From JBBQVS01 sp964657325 (GTDB lineage Bacteria > Chloroflexota > Ktedonobacteria > Ktedonobacterales > Ktedonobacteraceae): a stretch of 64,000 bases of DNA. The stretch's first letter is position 1; each line of letters begins with the position of its first letter. The translations under genes were made by a program, and so were the position numbers. Positions 1 to 7,834 of the stretch are shown here, one piece after another. Under the pieces are notes generated by a model that saw only the letters and a program-made list of their open reading frames with translations, was not told the DNA's origin and searched no databases. Where the stretch lies: NCBI GenBank assembly GCA_964657325.1, contig CAZZVE010000009.1, positions 1-64,000 of the forward strand, given 5' to 3'.

Positions 1-1
1 C

Positions 2-475
2 TTAGTGACCTTTCGTTGTGCGAGAAAGCAAAAGACTTAGTGAGAATAGCACAACGCCAACTGAAACTCCTAACGCCAGAATGTTGGTGTTTCCATCCCA
101 CTCCACTACATAAGCAAGAAACGTCACAGCTAGTGACACGGTAATCACACCAGTAAGTTTTGCTTTGAGATCGTCCAGGTCATTGATAACAAGCCATGGT
201 AGAACGGGAAGATTTTCGTCGATGAACAGTTCATACAATCCTAACGCAACAATATATAACACGGTTGCAAGCAAAAATAGATCGATTACCTCGATACACT
301 CCACCGCGAGATGCTTTGCCCCCATTATGGTAAACGTCGCATGAGTGAACACCTCAATTAAAATATTTACAGTGGTTAGCCCACCATAGAAAATCAAGGC
401 GATGGCGGCGAGAAAGGAACCAAGGACAGCGATAATGACTAAATAGCGACTGCTAGCAAGAATGCGTCGTATCAT
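2..475 (-). CDS. YqhA/UPF0114-family membrane protein
   Basis: A 157-residue integral membrane protein of the UPF0114 (YqhA) family, whose biochemical role is unknown. Hydrophobic segments lie at about residues 11-32, 63-82, 108-122 and 131-150, and the stretch IDLFLLATVLYIVALGLYEL resembles the family core. The ATG at 475 is chosen because a purine-rich AAGGGG lies just upstream and homology begins there; the frame stays open upstream only because it runs through the assembly gap. The stop is at 2-4. It is followed upstream on the same strand by a secreted protein gene, separated by a gapped palindrome. Family assignment is from recognition of the hydrophobic pattern, so the function stays open. 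Confidence 0.8.
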   Translation of the reverse strand: MIRRILASSRYLVIIAVLGSFLAAIALIFYGGLTTVNILIEVFTHATFTIMGAKHLAVECIEVIDLFLLATVLYIVALGLYELFIDENLPVLPWLVINDLDDLKAKLTGVITVSLAVTFLAYVVEWDGNTNILALGVSVGVVLFSLSLLLSRTTKGH

Positions 476-524
476 AAAATATTTCCCCTTGCAAGGTTTT
501 TCTTTAGTATATGACTTTTTTCGA

Positions 525-587
525 GACACATTATGGAGCAAGGGTAGCGGGNNNNNNNNNNCCGCTACCCTTGCTCCATAATGTGTC
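525..587. repeat. 26-bp perfect palindrome split by an assembly gap
   Basis: The arms at 525-550 and 562-587 are perfect reverse complements (left arm begins GACACATTATGG, inner end GGGTAGCGG). The 10 N between them occupy the hairpin loop. It lies between two minus-strand genes. No T-run follows on the minus strand, so it is not a textbook terminator. It resembles the other long intergenic palindromes of this window. Confidence 0.85.
552..561. other. Assembly gap (10 N)
   Basis: Ten undetermined bases exactly at the loop of a palindrome. The true loop length is not known, and reading frames that cross it are artefacts. Confidence 0.98.
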
Positions 588-588
588 A

Positions 589-1110
589 CTAATGCTTCAA
601 CGGATAGGTATAGTTGTTGTAAGAATCTCCACCATTCTGAGGATTGACGCCCGTATCGGGTAACGAGACATCTGGAGTTGGCGTTGGTGTCGGCGTGGCA
701 ATAATGACGGTTGTGATAGTAGCCGCACGACAAATAAGAGTGACGCCGTTGGTCGCATCCTTTTGACGAACATTTACCCAGAGTGCTATCTTCGGAAGAA
801 CGAGGCTTTGGGGTAAGAGGTAGGTTTGGATGATACGACCTTTTCCGTCAGAGACAACAGAGCGTTTTGACCATAATGTTTGTCCTCCACATCGTCCCTG
901 ATCGAGGGTCAGTGCATGCACCGTATTTGGAACTAGACCAGTAATATTCACTTTCAATTTTTGCTGCACAATGTCCGCCACAACCCCAACATTTCCCTGT
1001 GCCTTCGTACTTTTGCTGCCCGCGCGTGCAACAGATGTAGTGAAGAAAAGCACTGACAAGAGTACCACTGAAACTGCGAGTATTGCTACAATGCGAATAC
1101 TCATTTTCAT
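589..1110 (-). CDS. Secreted protein with TP-repeat and LPDTG motif
   Basis: A 173-residue predicted exported protein of unknown function. Residues 1-30 form a signal peptide (basic start, hydrophobic core, ARA cleavage site after residue 30). A compact domain follows at about 40-135 with two cysteines (74 and 127) that could form a disulfide. A TPTPTPTP linker at about 139-146 comes next, then LPDTG at 150-154 and a polar 19-residue tail. LPDTG fits the sortase consensus, but the tail has no hydrophobic anchor or basic end, so classical wall anchoring is unlikely. Start ATG at 1110 has an AGAAAGGA site about 10 nt upstream; an in-frame ATG at 1104 is an alternative. Confidence 0.7.
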   Translation of the reverse strand: MKMSIRIVAILAVSVVLLSVLFFTTSVARAGSKSTKAQGNVGVVADIVQQKLKVNITGLVPNTVHALTLDQGRCGGQTLWSKRSVVSDGKGRIIQTYLLPQSLVLPKIALWVNVRQKDATNGVTLICRAATITTVIIATPTPTPTPDVSLPDTGVNPQNGGDSYNNYTYPLKH

Positions 1111-1267
1111 AGAGGCATCCTTTCTCCATACTGATAACTACTACTTTAAGCTAACATGCTACAAAATACACAGAAAAAATATATGTGCATCACAATAATA
1201 CCATTTTTTATTGTGATATACATACTAAAAAACTACAAATGAGCAAATCTACAAAAAGCATGCATAA

Positions 1268-1298
1268 TGGGTCTGTACCTATCACTTGTACAGACCCA
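1268..1298 (-). terminator. Hairpin downstream of the small ORF at 1356-1613
   Basis: An 11-bp perfect stem (TGGGTCTGTAC at 1268-1278 paired with 1288-1298) has a 9-nt loop. It lies just downstream of the minus-strand gene ending at 1356. A T-rich run occurs only about 12 nt beyond the stem, so intrinsic termination is plausible but not canonical. Confidence 0.45.
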
Positions 1299-1355
1299 GT
1301 AGTGTTCCTAGAGTTACACACTCGTGCTTTTCTTATGCAACAAACAAAAAGAACA

Positions 1356-1613
1356 CTATTTCTTGCGGAAGAAGCTAAGAATTTTGTTAAAGATACCTTG
1401 TGGACCTCCCATCCCATTAATGCGATTCTCGCCTTCTTTCTCCAAGTTGAGCAGAACACCTTCAGCAGCATCTTTCGCTTGCTGCTTATACTGTTCGCCA
1501 CCTGGAATTTTGCCAGCGAACTGATCGATAGCCTGATTTACTTTCTGCTCTGCCACGTTGCGCGCACTATCCAACATACCTTTTTCATTCGTATTCTGAG
1601 AATCATTGCTCAT
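1356..1613 (-). CDS. Small hydrophilic helical protein
   Basis: An 85-residue protein, not assigned to a family. It is soluble and rich in Lys, Glu, Gln and Ala, with predicted amphipathic helices over residues 12-35 and 40-60 and a Gly-rich GMGGPQG turn before a short basic C-terminus (FFRKK). The pattern vaguely recalls small MT0933-like antitoxin or stress proteins, but no partner toxin lies beside it. The ATG at 1613 is preceded by AGAGGAAG, a good ribosome site, which supports a real gene over the larger overlapping frame on the other strand. A hairpin follows its stop. Confidence 0.55.
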   Translation of the reverse strand: MSNDSQNTNEKGMLDSARNVAEQKVNQAIDQFAGKIPGGEQYKQQAKDAAEGVLLNLEKEGENRINGMGGPQGIFNKILSFFRKK

Positions 1614-1881
1614 GAGTCTTCCTCTTTCCGATTACTTTTCTCAATATCACATTTTTTCAATTTGTGCCCTCTTTAAGTATAAGAGGCAAGGGACTTTGCA
1701 ACATCGCACAAACAGGCTATCTTGGTCTCCTCCTTTCGAGAGACATTCTTTCAGTAGAAGGTGGTATACACTTACACTTCACGCAATATTTTCTTTCACC
1801 TTTTTTGGCGGTGCATAGTACACGATTTCTTGTTATACTGGCGAGTATAACAAACTTAAAACCAGAAAGTTGAAATAGCTT

Positions 1882-2292
1882 ATGAACGTTACTCTTCTGG
1901 CAATCCTGCTTGGCATACTGCTACTAGATGAGGAACATACAAGTAAAGAGCAAGATTCAGCAACTGTTACGGGCACGATTACCTATCCTCAGCATATTGC
2001 CTTGCCTCAGGGAACAATGAAAGTCCAGGTTCAACTTGCGGATATTTCTAAACAGGATGTCGCGTCAGTTGTTCTTGGAGAGCAGATCACAACACTTGAA
2101 CAGCAGGTGCCAATTCCGTTCGTCGTGGCCTATAATCCCAAAGATATTATTTCCACTCATCGCTATGCAATTCAGGTTCGCATCACTGGGCAGGAAGGAA
2201 AGCTATGGTTCACGACAACAAGCGTGCATCAGGTCATCACGAATGGCTATCCTCTTTCAAATGTTGAGATCACACTCCAAATGGTACGCTAG
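1882..2292 (+). CDS. YbaY/YscW-type domain protein
   Basis: A 136-residue protein with the YbaY (YscW, type III secretion lipoprotein chaperone-like) beta-sandwich domain. The sequence VTGTITYPQHIALPQGTMKV at residues 29-48, the QQVPIPF segment near 75 and HRYAIQVRI near 95 match the family pattern. Such domains occur in small outer lipoproteins and are often joined to META/HslJ domains; their role is poorly known. The N-terminus is short and hydrophobic (LLAILLGILLL) but has no lipobox cysteine, so it may be an uncleaved anchor or a degraded signal. The ribosome site is weak. It ends 5 nt before the convergent histidine kinase gene. Confidence 0.7.
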   Translation: MNVTLLAILLGILLLDEEHTSKEQDSATVTGTITYPQHIALPQGTMKVQVQLADISKQDVASVVLGEQITTLEQQVPIPFVVAYNPKDIISTHRYAIQVRITGQEGKLWFTTTSVHQVITNGYPLSNVEITLQMVR

Positions 2293-2297
2293 CGTGT

Positions 2298-3023
2298 TCA
2301 GTTGTATTTTGGAAGTCGAACACAGAGGGATGTTCCTTGCCCCTGAACACTCATAATCGAAAGAGTTCCATTAAGTAGGGCAACGCGTTCATGCATAGAT
2401 TGGAGTCCGAAATGTCCAGGAAATAAGTTCTTTGGCTCAAAGCCTTTACCATCGTCACGCACAATCAAAACCAACGATTGTTCTTCTTGCATCAGCCAGA
2501 GCGTAACTGTACTCGCACGAGCATGCTTGACGATGTTGTGGAATGCTTCCTGTGCGATACAGTAGAGAGCATGTTTCCGCTCTATCGAAAGATCAGGCTC
2601 ACCAAATAGAAAAGCTTCAACATTCAGCGTATAACACTCGCGCAGAAGTGCTACCCGTTTCCCAAGAGCAGTTACCAATCCTTCGGTCTCTAGTAGGTCG
2701 GGACGCAGTTCATACATCAATGCACGCACTTCATTGATGCCTGTCTCAGTAAGCAAACTCACATGAGCCATTGGCGCAGCAGCTTGCAGCGCATCGTCCA
2801 CAGATATATTGTGCAGAGATTGGTTCGTCTCATTCTGATGAGCAATCATGTTGATACCATATAATACCTGAAGCACCGAGTCATGCAGTTCGCGGGCCAA
2901 GCGTTGCCGCTCTTGACTGACCGCGAATACAAGTTCCTCTTTCTGATGCAAGTCCTTCTGCTCAAGTTTCTCGAAGTAATTTTTGTTCTTCCATATGACG
3001 GGAAAATTCGTAAGCGTATTCAC
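2298..3023 (-). CDS. Soluble NarL-type sensor histidine kinase
   Basis: A 241-residue histidine kinase of the HisKA_3/HATPase_c class. The phosphoacceptor box ERQRLARELHDSV places His at residue 47. The N box (HNIVKHARA) and G boxes (DDGKGF, GHFGLQSM) lie at about 163-220. The kinase has no transmembrane or recognisable sensor domain; only about 30 charged helical residues precede the kinase core, so it probably senses a cytoplasmic cue or a partner protein. The start is GTG at 3023 with AGGGGGA upstream. The response regulator gene lies 262 nt upstream on the same strand, which is the expected partner. The gap between them holds an operator-like palindrome. Confidence 0.9.
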   Translation of the reverse strand: MNTLTNFPVIWKNKNYFEKLEQKDLHQKEELVFAVSQERQRLARELHDSVLQVLYGINMIAHQNETNQSLHNISVDDALQAAAPMAHVSLLTETGINEVRALMYELRPDLLETEGLVTALGKRVALLRECYTLNVEAFLFGEPDLSIERKHALYCIAQEAFHNIVKHARASTVTLWLMQEEQSLVLIVRDDGKGFEPKNLFPGHFGLQSMHERVALLNGTLSIMSVQGQGTSLCVRLPKYN

Positions 3024-3222
3024 TAATGTGTATCCCCCTGACGTGTTGAAAATGTCAGTGTATCTCTACACGAACATATCAATTGTATCCCTACACATCC
3101 ATTGACGATTTTCTAGCATTCTTGCCTTTCGTGAACGCTCTACATGTTACTCGCTACAATGCCTTCCCATATGTAAATGTACCCTTTTATTCTGAAGAAT
3201 ACATCGCGTAAACACACTATTT

Positions 3223-3238
3223 TCACTCTTTTGAGTGA
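3223..3238. promoter_or_regulatory. Perfect dyad TCACTC-TTTT-GAGTGA
   Basis: Six-base perfect arms around TTTT, between the response regulator and histidine kinase genes. Related but less perfect sites occur upstream of the regulator at 4050-4062 (ACTC-CTTTT-GAGT) and 4087-4102 (TCAC-N8-GTGA). This suggests binding sites for the adjacent regulator; it is inferred from repetition and position only. Confidence 0.45.
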
Positions 3239-3285
3239 CACCTGTGTCTATGGAACATGAGCATCGCATAGCGTATTTCCACTAG

Positions 3286-3921
3286 TTATATTTTTTGGGT
3301 AACAAGTCCGAGGCGCATAGCGGTGAGAATTGCTTGAGTGCGGCTCTGTACATTCAACTTTGCCATGATGTGACGAATATGCGTTTTTGCAGTATCTTCA
3401 GCGATGCTGAGAGTGCGGGAGATGGTTTTATTGGAGTGCCCCTGAGCAAGGAGTTGCAAGACCTCAAGTTCACGCTCGGTTAACGCCTCAAAGCGTTCAG
3501 GTGCACGCATCCCTTGCATAAGATAGGCAGAAGCCTGACTGGAAAGATGGAGTTGATGCGCTGCTGCTGCTTTAATAGCATTCACGAGTTCTTGTACCTG
3601 CACATCTTTGAGCAAATAGCCAATAGCACCGACCTGGATGGCTCTTGTGACTGAAATACGTTCGAGCACACTAGTGAGAATAACCACCTCGGTCTCAGGT
3701 AGTTCTTGCCGTATGATCGCTGTAGCGGCTATACCATCTAGTTCAGGAATAAGCAGGTCCATCAAGACAACATCTGGTCGCAGAAGACGCGCCTTCTCTA
3801 CGCCCTCGGCACCATTTGATGCCTCATCTATTATATCTATATCTACATCATTACTCAGAAGTAGGCGCAGTCCTTGGCGAACAACAGGGTGATCGTCCAC
3901 GATTAAAACACGAATTGTCAT
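3286..3921 (-). CDS. NarL/FixJ-family response regulator
   Basis: A 211-residue two-component response regulator. The receiver domain (residues 1-120) has the acidic pair in LIVDDHP, the phospho-acceptor Asp55 in VVLMDLLIPE and the conserved Lys in YLLKDV. The C-terminal LuxR-type HTH (about 147-208) has LTERELEVLQLLAQGHSNK and the recognition helix near DTAKTHIRHIMAKL. The start ATG at 3921 is chosen over the longer frame because AAGGAGGG lies 8 nt upstream and the receiver domain starts at once. It is the likely partner of the histidine kinase downstream. Three TTTT-centred dyads sit around its gene and the divergent kinase promoter, so autoregulation is possible. Confidence 0.92.
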   Translation of the reverse strand: MTIRVLIVDDHPVVRQGLRLLLSNDVDIDIIDEASNGAEGVEKARLLRPDVVLMDLLIPELDGIAATAIIRQELPETEVVILTSVLERISVTRAIQVGAIGYLLKDVQVQELVNAIKAAAAHQLHLSSQASAYLMQGMRAPERFEALTERELEVLQLLAQGHSNKTISRTLSIAEDTAKTHIRHIMAKLNVQSRTQAILTAMRLGLVTQKI

Positions 3922-4049
3922 ACTAGACTGCCCTCCTTTTAAAACGTTACGATGTGTTACTACCATACCATCTTTCAGACTACATACTTCTAAAGAGTAT
4001 AAAACAAAAACGTGTCACCATACAGCACATATACAGGTGACTCCTGTCT

Positions 4050-4102
4050 ACTCCTTTTGAGTGAGCTTGCGCTTCTATCAACAGAATCACACCTTTTAGT
4101 GA
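4050..4102. promoter_or_regulatory. Two operator-like dyads in the divergent RR/kinase promoter region
   Basis: ACTC-CTTTT-GAGT at 4050-4062 and TCAC-ACCTTTTA-GTGA at 4087-4102 resemble the perfect dyad at 3223-3238. They lie in the 297-nt region between the minus-strand response regulator and the plus-strand Ser/Thr kinase. Two further TACT..AGTA dyads (around 3985-3999 and 4128-4140) sit in the same region. Function is inferred. Confidence 0.35.
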
Positions 4103-4218
4103 TGTGAACTAAAAACGCTTCACAGTATACTTTTAGAGTATAAACACCACATTGACGAATAACAGAGCAAATACACGCTTCTTCCTTCTTTAGATAAACC
4201 TATAGGGAGCTTCACGTT

Positions 4219-5115
4219 ATGACGTTAACAGATATGAACACGTCTGCATCTATAGAACAACCAATAGGCGAGTTTGGCAACTACTTGATTTTACGCCAAA
4301 TTGGACACGGTGGAAATGCACATGTGTATCTCGCAGAACATATGTATCTCAAGACACGCGTTGCGGTCAAGCTGCTGAGTCTCTCACTTGCAAGCTCTGA
4401 CGAGATTAAACACTTTCTGTTTGAAGCACAACTTCATGCACACCTCCGGCATCAACACATCGTACACGTACTCGACTTCGGGTGGAAAAATGGAACTCCC
4501 TTCATGGTGATGGAACATGCATCCAGGGGAACACTCAAACATGCATTGCCACAGAATGTACCACTGCCGCTTTCAACGATTTTACCATTCGTATTACAAG
4601 CGGCGAGTGCACTACAATATATACATAACCAGGAGGTTATTCACTGCGATGTTAAACCTGACAACTTCCTGCTGGAATCACAAAACAAAGTCTTGCTTGG
4701 CGACTTCGGGATTGCGACCACCGTGGCGAGTGCAAAGACGACCATATATGACAAGTTACAAGGAACCGTCAAGTATTTGTCGCCCGAACAAATTCAAGGC
4801 AAACCGCAGCGAGCAAGTGACCAATATGCGCTTTCAATGATGGTGTATCAATGGCTCTCAGGTCACTATCCGTTTCACGGCACAACTCTCCAAATATGCG
4901 TCCAGCATCTAAATGAGACACCTCCTCCTTTACGTGCAGTCAATTCACTACTTTCTCCTAAAGTCGAGCGTGTCATTCTTAAAGCTCTCGCCAAAGACCC
5001 TACACAACGCTATCCTCATATACAGGAATTCGCACATGCATTAAAGGAGGCGAACAAGGACAAAGGCTATAAGAAACATACATACATTTCCTATCCTACA
5101 TCCAGAGGAGAGTAG
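4219..5115 (+). CDS. Cytoplasmic Ser/Thr protein kinase
   Basis: A 298-residue Hanks-type Ser/Thr kinase consisting of little more than the catalytic domain. The glycine loop GHGGNAHVYLAE is at residues 29-40, the ATP-anchoring Lys51 is in VAVKLL, the catalytic loop HCDVKPDN has Asp144, and DFG starts at 162. An APE-like SPEQ and DQYALSMMVYQWL follow. The usual Arg before the catalytic Asp is Cys143 (a non-RD kinase), so activation-loop control may differ. There is no transmembrane segment or sensor domain. ATG at 4219 has AGGGAGC upstream. The gene diverges from the two-component regulator and ends at a strong hairpin. Its substrate is not evident. Confidence 0.9.
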   Translation: MTLTDMNTSASIEQPIGEFGNYLILRQIGHGGNAHVYLAEHMYLKTRVAVKLLSLSLASSDEIKHFLFEAQLHAHLRHQHIVHVLDFGWKNGTPFMVMEHASRGTLKHALPQNVPLPLSTILPFVLQAASALQYIHNQEVIHCDVKPDNFLLESQNKVLLGDFGIATTVASAKTTIYDKLQGTVKYLSPEQIQGKPQRASDQYALSMMVYQWLSGHYPFHGTTLQICVQHLNETPPPLRAVNSLLSPKVERVILKALAKDPTQRYPHIQEFAHALKEANKDKGYKKHTYISYPTSRGE

Positions 5116-5192
5116 GGCCTGCAAGGTGTTTAGGAGACGCTCTCTAACTACAGACGAGAGATCTGTGGGTCTCTCTTGTCCTGGAAAGATAC

Positions 5193-5239
5193 ACAACATA
5201 TGGTCACAAACACTTCACTTTTTTGTGACCATATGTTGT
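5193..5239. terminator. Bidirectional hairpin between convergent genes
   Basis: A perfect 18-bp stem (5193-5210 with 5222-5239, arm ACAACATATGGTCACAAA) has an 11-nt loop. It sits between the plus-strand kinase and the minus-strand HTH gene, so it can serve as terminator for both. The loop side carries a TTTTTT run, but no long U-tract follows the stem in either direction. Confidence 0.65.
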
Positions 5240-5249
5240 TGAGCAAAAA

Positions 5250-5531
5250 TTATTTGTTTGTACTGCTTGGTTGCGTTACAGGAGGCGTAGGCGACATAAA
5301 GAGTTGATCGAGTGTTTGCTGGCGCACACGATAACTAAGACGCTTGCCTTGATGAGGCAAAATTACTGCTTCTAATACTCCATTTGTAATCCATCGACGT
5401 ACTGTGGTTGAGTCCACACGCAAACGACGAGCAACTTCAGTAACAGTGAGCAGGTTCTCTTGTTGAGAGGCAGTTTCTGTCGCTAGAGTTTGTAGTGGCT
5501 GAGCGCGTTCAATAACAGTATTTTGGGTCAT
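5250..5531 (-). CDS. Excisionase/MerR-type HTH DNA-binding protein
   Basis: A 93-residue small DNA-binding protein with a winged HTH of the HTH_17 (excisionase, BldC-like) class. Residues 28-75 carry LTVTEVARRLRVDSTTVRRW, followed by GVLEAVILPHQGKRLSYRV. The first helix pair and the WITNG turn are typical. N- and C-terminal tails are polar. No phage or integrase gene lies nearby, so a role as a small transcription regulator is more likely than excision. ATG at 5531 has AGAAGGAAGGA upstream. It is convergent with the kinase at 4219 and divergent from the kinase at 5907. Confidence 0.75.
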   Translation of the reverse strand: MTQNTVIERAQPLQTLATETASQQENLLTVTEVARRLRVDSTTVRRWITNGVLEAVILPHQGKRLSYRVRQQTLDQLFMSPTPPVTQPSSTNK

Positions 5532-5906
5532 AGGTTTATCCTTCCTTCTCCCTCTAATAGTTTAGCAGTTCCTACATTCATTTACATAGACAAAACAGAA
5601 GCTGCTGATAGTGCTCAGTGTCAAGACCTTACTTGCTAATTTGGAGCAAAAGTTGGCTTCTGAATGTCTTCCACGTTATACGTACAAATGAAAGTATAAA
5701 CAACATAATCTGTTGATACATCACTCACTAAGGGTATATTGCGGTAACACTTTCGTGTAACATGCTTAAAGGCGTTGATAGCTAACTGCATACCACTATT
5801 ACAATTTTTGCATCACAGCTATTGATGTTGTATATTGTTACTATATTTATCTACACAGGAGATGCAATACATACCTTCTTTTTATTTTTGTACCATGAGG
5901 CAAATT
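5532..5906. promoter_or_regulatory. AT-rich divergent promoter region
   Basis: This 375-nt region has no supportable gene. It separates the HTH protein (minus) from the second Ser/Thr kinase (plus). A possible sigma70-like promoter facing the kinase is TTGATA at 5713-5718 and TATATT at 5735-5740 with 16-nt spacing. This is a pattern guess only. Confidence 0.3.
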
Positions 5907-7754
5907 ATGGCATTAAAAGAACTACAAAATGGTCGCTACCACTATTTGCGCGTACTTGGTAGCGGAGGTATGGGCGAAGTATACCTCATGCAAGATGAGC
6001 GCGTGACTCGACAGGTTGCAATTAAGGTTATTCGATCTGAGAATGCTTCCTCTCTCGATAGCAATACAGCCGCGAATGCAGCAAGGCTCTTTCAACGTGA
6101 AGCAAAAGCTATTGCTGCGCTTGAACATCCAAACATCTTACCCCTCTATGATTTCGGCGAGGAAATCAGTGAAGGCACAACGATTAGCTACATGGTTATG
6201 CCTTATTGCGCTGATGGCTCGCTCGCTGGTTGGCTGCGACAACACACAACTGATCATCCACTTTCACCACAAGACAGTGCCTACTTGATTGAGCAAGCAG
6301 CCGAGGGTCTCCAATATGGACACGACCATGACGTTATTCACCTTGATGTGAAACCATCTAATTTCCTCATTCGCGGAAATAAAAAGAACCCGAACCGTCC
6401 CACTTTGCTTCTTGCAGACTTTGGCATCGCCCGCAGTTCTACCACCGTAGCGAACACAAGTCGCACCATTCGTGGCACACCTACCGCGATGGCTCCCGAA
6501 CAGTGGACAAGTAGCCCCGTTCCAGCTACCGATCAATACGCACTCGCCGTTATGGCCTATGAATTGCTCACTGGACGTGCTCCTTTTGTGGGAAGTATGG
6601 AACAGTTGATGTATCAGCACTTCTCGGTTCAACCGCCAGCACCCACGGCTTTTAACTCCAGTCTTCCAACCGCGGTTACGCCAGTACTCGTACGTGCTCT
6701 AGCGAAGAAACCGGAAGATCGATTCCCATCTATCGCGGCCTTCGCAAGTGCGCTACAAGACGCAGTGCAGACATCATCTCCTGAAATCAATCATGAGCCG
6801 CAGGAAGCAGGCATCGAGACATACACGACTGTAGCTATTAGCAAGGAAGAAGCGGACTCTGGTATCAGTCGCATGATTACTCTTCCAGGGGGCGGGAAGG
6901 TCAATGTTCCAATACCTGCGGGAACTCATGATGGACAGATTATCCGTGTGCCTACTTCTACTGAGTCTGCTGACCAGTCAGGTCCCCTGCTTCTGAGCGT
7001 AACCGTCGTGGCTCCTTATGAAACTCCTCATTTAGATGAAGCGATACAGGCAACGCAACAACAACCTATTACGCCACAACTTTTCGAGCCAGTATCTGGG
7101 CACGATCTTCCAACGATGGCTGCCGCATCCTCTTTACAGACAGCAGAGCGACAATCTACCATACCCAGAAGGTCGTCACCTTTTCGCTTCGGGACCGCTA
7201 GTATTATTGGGCTTTTGGTGGTACTCCTCCTCGTTGGCAGTGGCATATTTTATTTCAACGTTTCCCGATCCAGCAATAGTCAACTCGGCGTGAATGTTAT
7301 CAATCAGCACGCAGGTGCTACTCAAACAGCAGCGAGTACTCAACAACGACCAACAGCTACTCCGACTAATGGTGTCACGCCGACCCCCACACCACAAAAT
7401 GGCATGTACATCCCTGGAACCTATAAGGGATCAATGGCTAATTCAACGACGCAACAAACAACCTATATTACTGTGTATCTTGTCCAGAGCAAAGGAAGTG
7501 GCGCGTTGACTGGCTCGGTCACGTACACGTCTCCTACGCAAGGCGTCTATGATCTTGTGACTGGAACGGTAGATATGCAGGGAAATTTTTCTTTTTCCAT
7601 TCAACAACCCGCGGGTCAGAAACCGCTTCTCTATGTTGGGAAGGTGCAAAAGCAATCGGATGGCAACTACTTACATGGAAACTATTGCAACAGCTCAACG
7701 AGCACCTGCCTTGCGCTCTCCGGTTATTTCACTGTTGGCCCTGGCTATCAATAA
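5907..7754 (+). CDS. Membrane-anchored Ser/Thr protein kinase with C-terminal sensor-like domain
   Basis: A 615-residue receptor-like Ser/Thr kinase. The cytoplasmic kinase domain spans about 10-285: GSGGMGEVYL loop at 18-27, Lys40, catalytic loop HLDVKPSN with Asp147, DFG at 171. Like its neighbour it lacks the Arg of the HRD motif. Residues 320-365 (ITLPGGGKVNVPIPAGTHDG and following IIRVP) resemble the C-terminal substrate domain of DnaJ. A single membrane segment lies at about 430-451. A TPTPTP linker leads to a roughly 130-residue external domain with two or three cysteines near the end. The start ATG at 5907 has GAGG upstream; longer starts (TTG 5835, ATG 5895) are less likely since the domain begins at MALKELQNGRY. 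Confidence 0.88.
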   Translation: MALKELQNGRYHYLRVLGSGGMGEVYLMQDERVTRQVAIKVIRSENASSLDSNTAANAARLFQREAKAIAALEHPNILPLYDFGEEISEGTTISYMVMPYCADGSLAGWLRQHTTDHPLSPQDSAYLIEQAAEGLQYGHDHDVIHLDVKPSNFLIRGNKKNPNRPTLLLADFGIARSSTTVANTSRTIRGTPTAMAPEQWTSSPVPATDQYALAVMAYELLTGRAPFVGSMEQLMYQHFSVQPPAPTAFNSSLPTAVTPVLVRALAKKPEDRFPSIAAFASALQDAVQTSSPEINHEPQEAGIETYTTVAISKEEADSGISRMITLPGGGKVNVPIPAGTHDGQIIRVPTSTESADQSGPLLLSVTVVAPYETPHLDEAIQATQQQPITPQLFEPVSGHDLPTMAAASSLQTAERQSTIPRRSSPFRFGTASIIGLLVVLLLVGSGIFYFNVSRSSNSQLGVNVINQHAGATQTAASTQQRPTATPTNGVTPTPTPQNGMYIPGTYKGSMANSTTQQTTYITVYLVQSKGSGALTGSVTYTSPTQGVYDLVTGTVDMQGNFSFSIQQPAGQKPLLYVGKVQKQSDGNYLHGNYCNSSTSTCLALSGYFTVGPGYQ

Positions 7755-7834
7755 GAAGCTTTATCAACGTTTCAGTGCACCTATAACCCTCGCTCAAATA
7801 TTTAGTGAGTTTTAGGTGAGAAAGAGTCTAAGCT

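Noticed and set aside
476..733. Upstream extension of the YqhA-like frame through the gap
   Set aside because: It reads through N bases and the complement of the LPDTG gene; the real start at 475 has a ribosome site.
1185..1676. 163-residue plus-strand frame over the small minus-strand gene
   Set aside because: It lacks a ribosome site and has an odd composition rich in Phe, Ile and Leu; the minus-strand 85-residue frame has a good site and protein-like composition.
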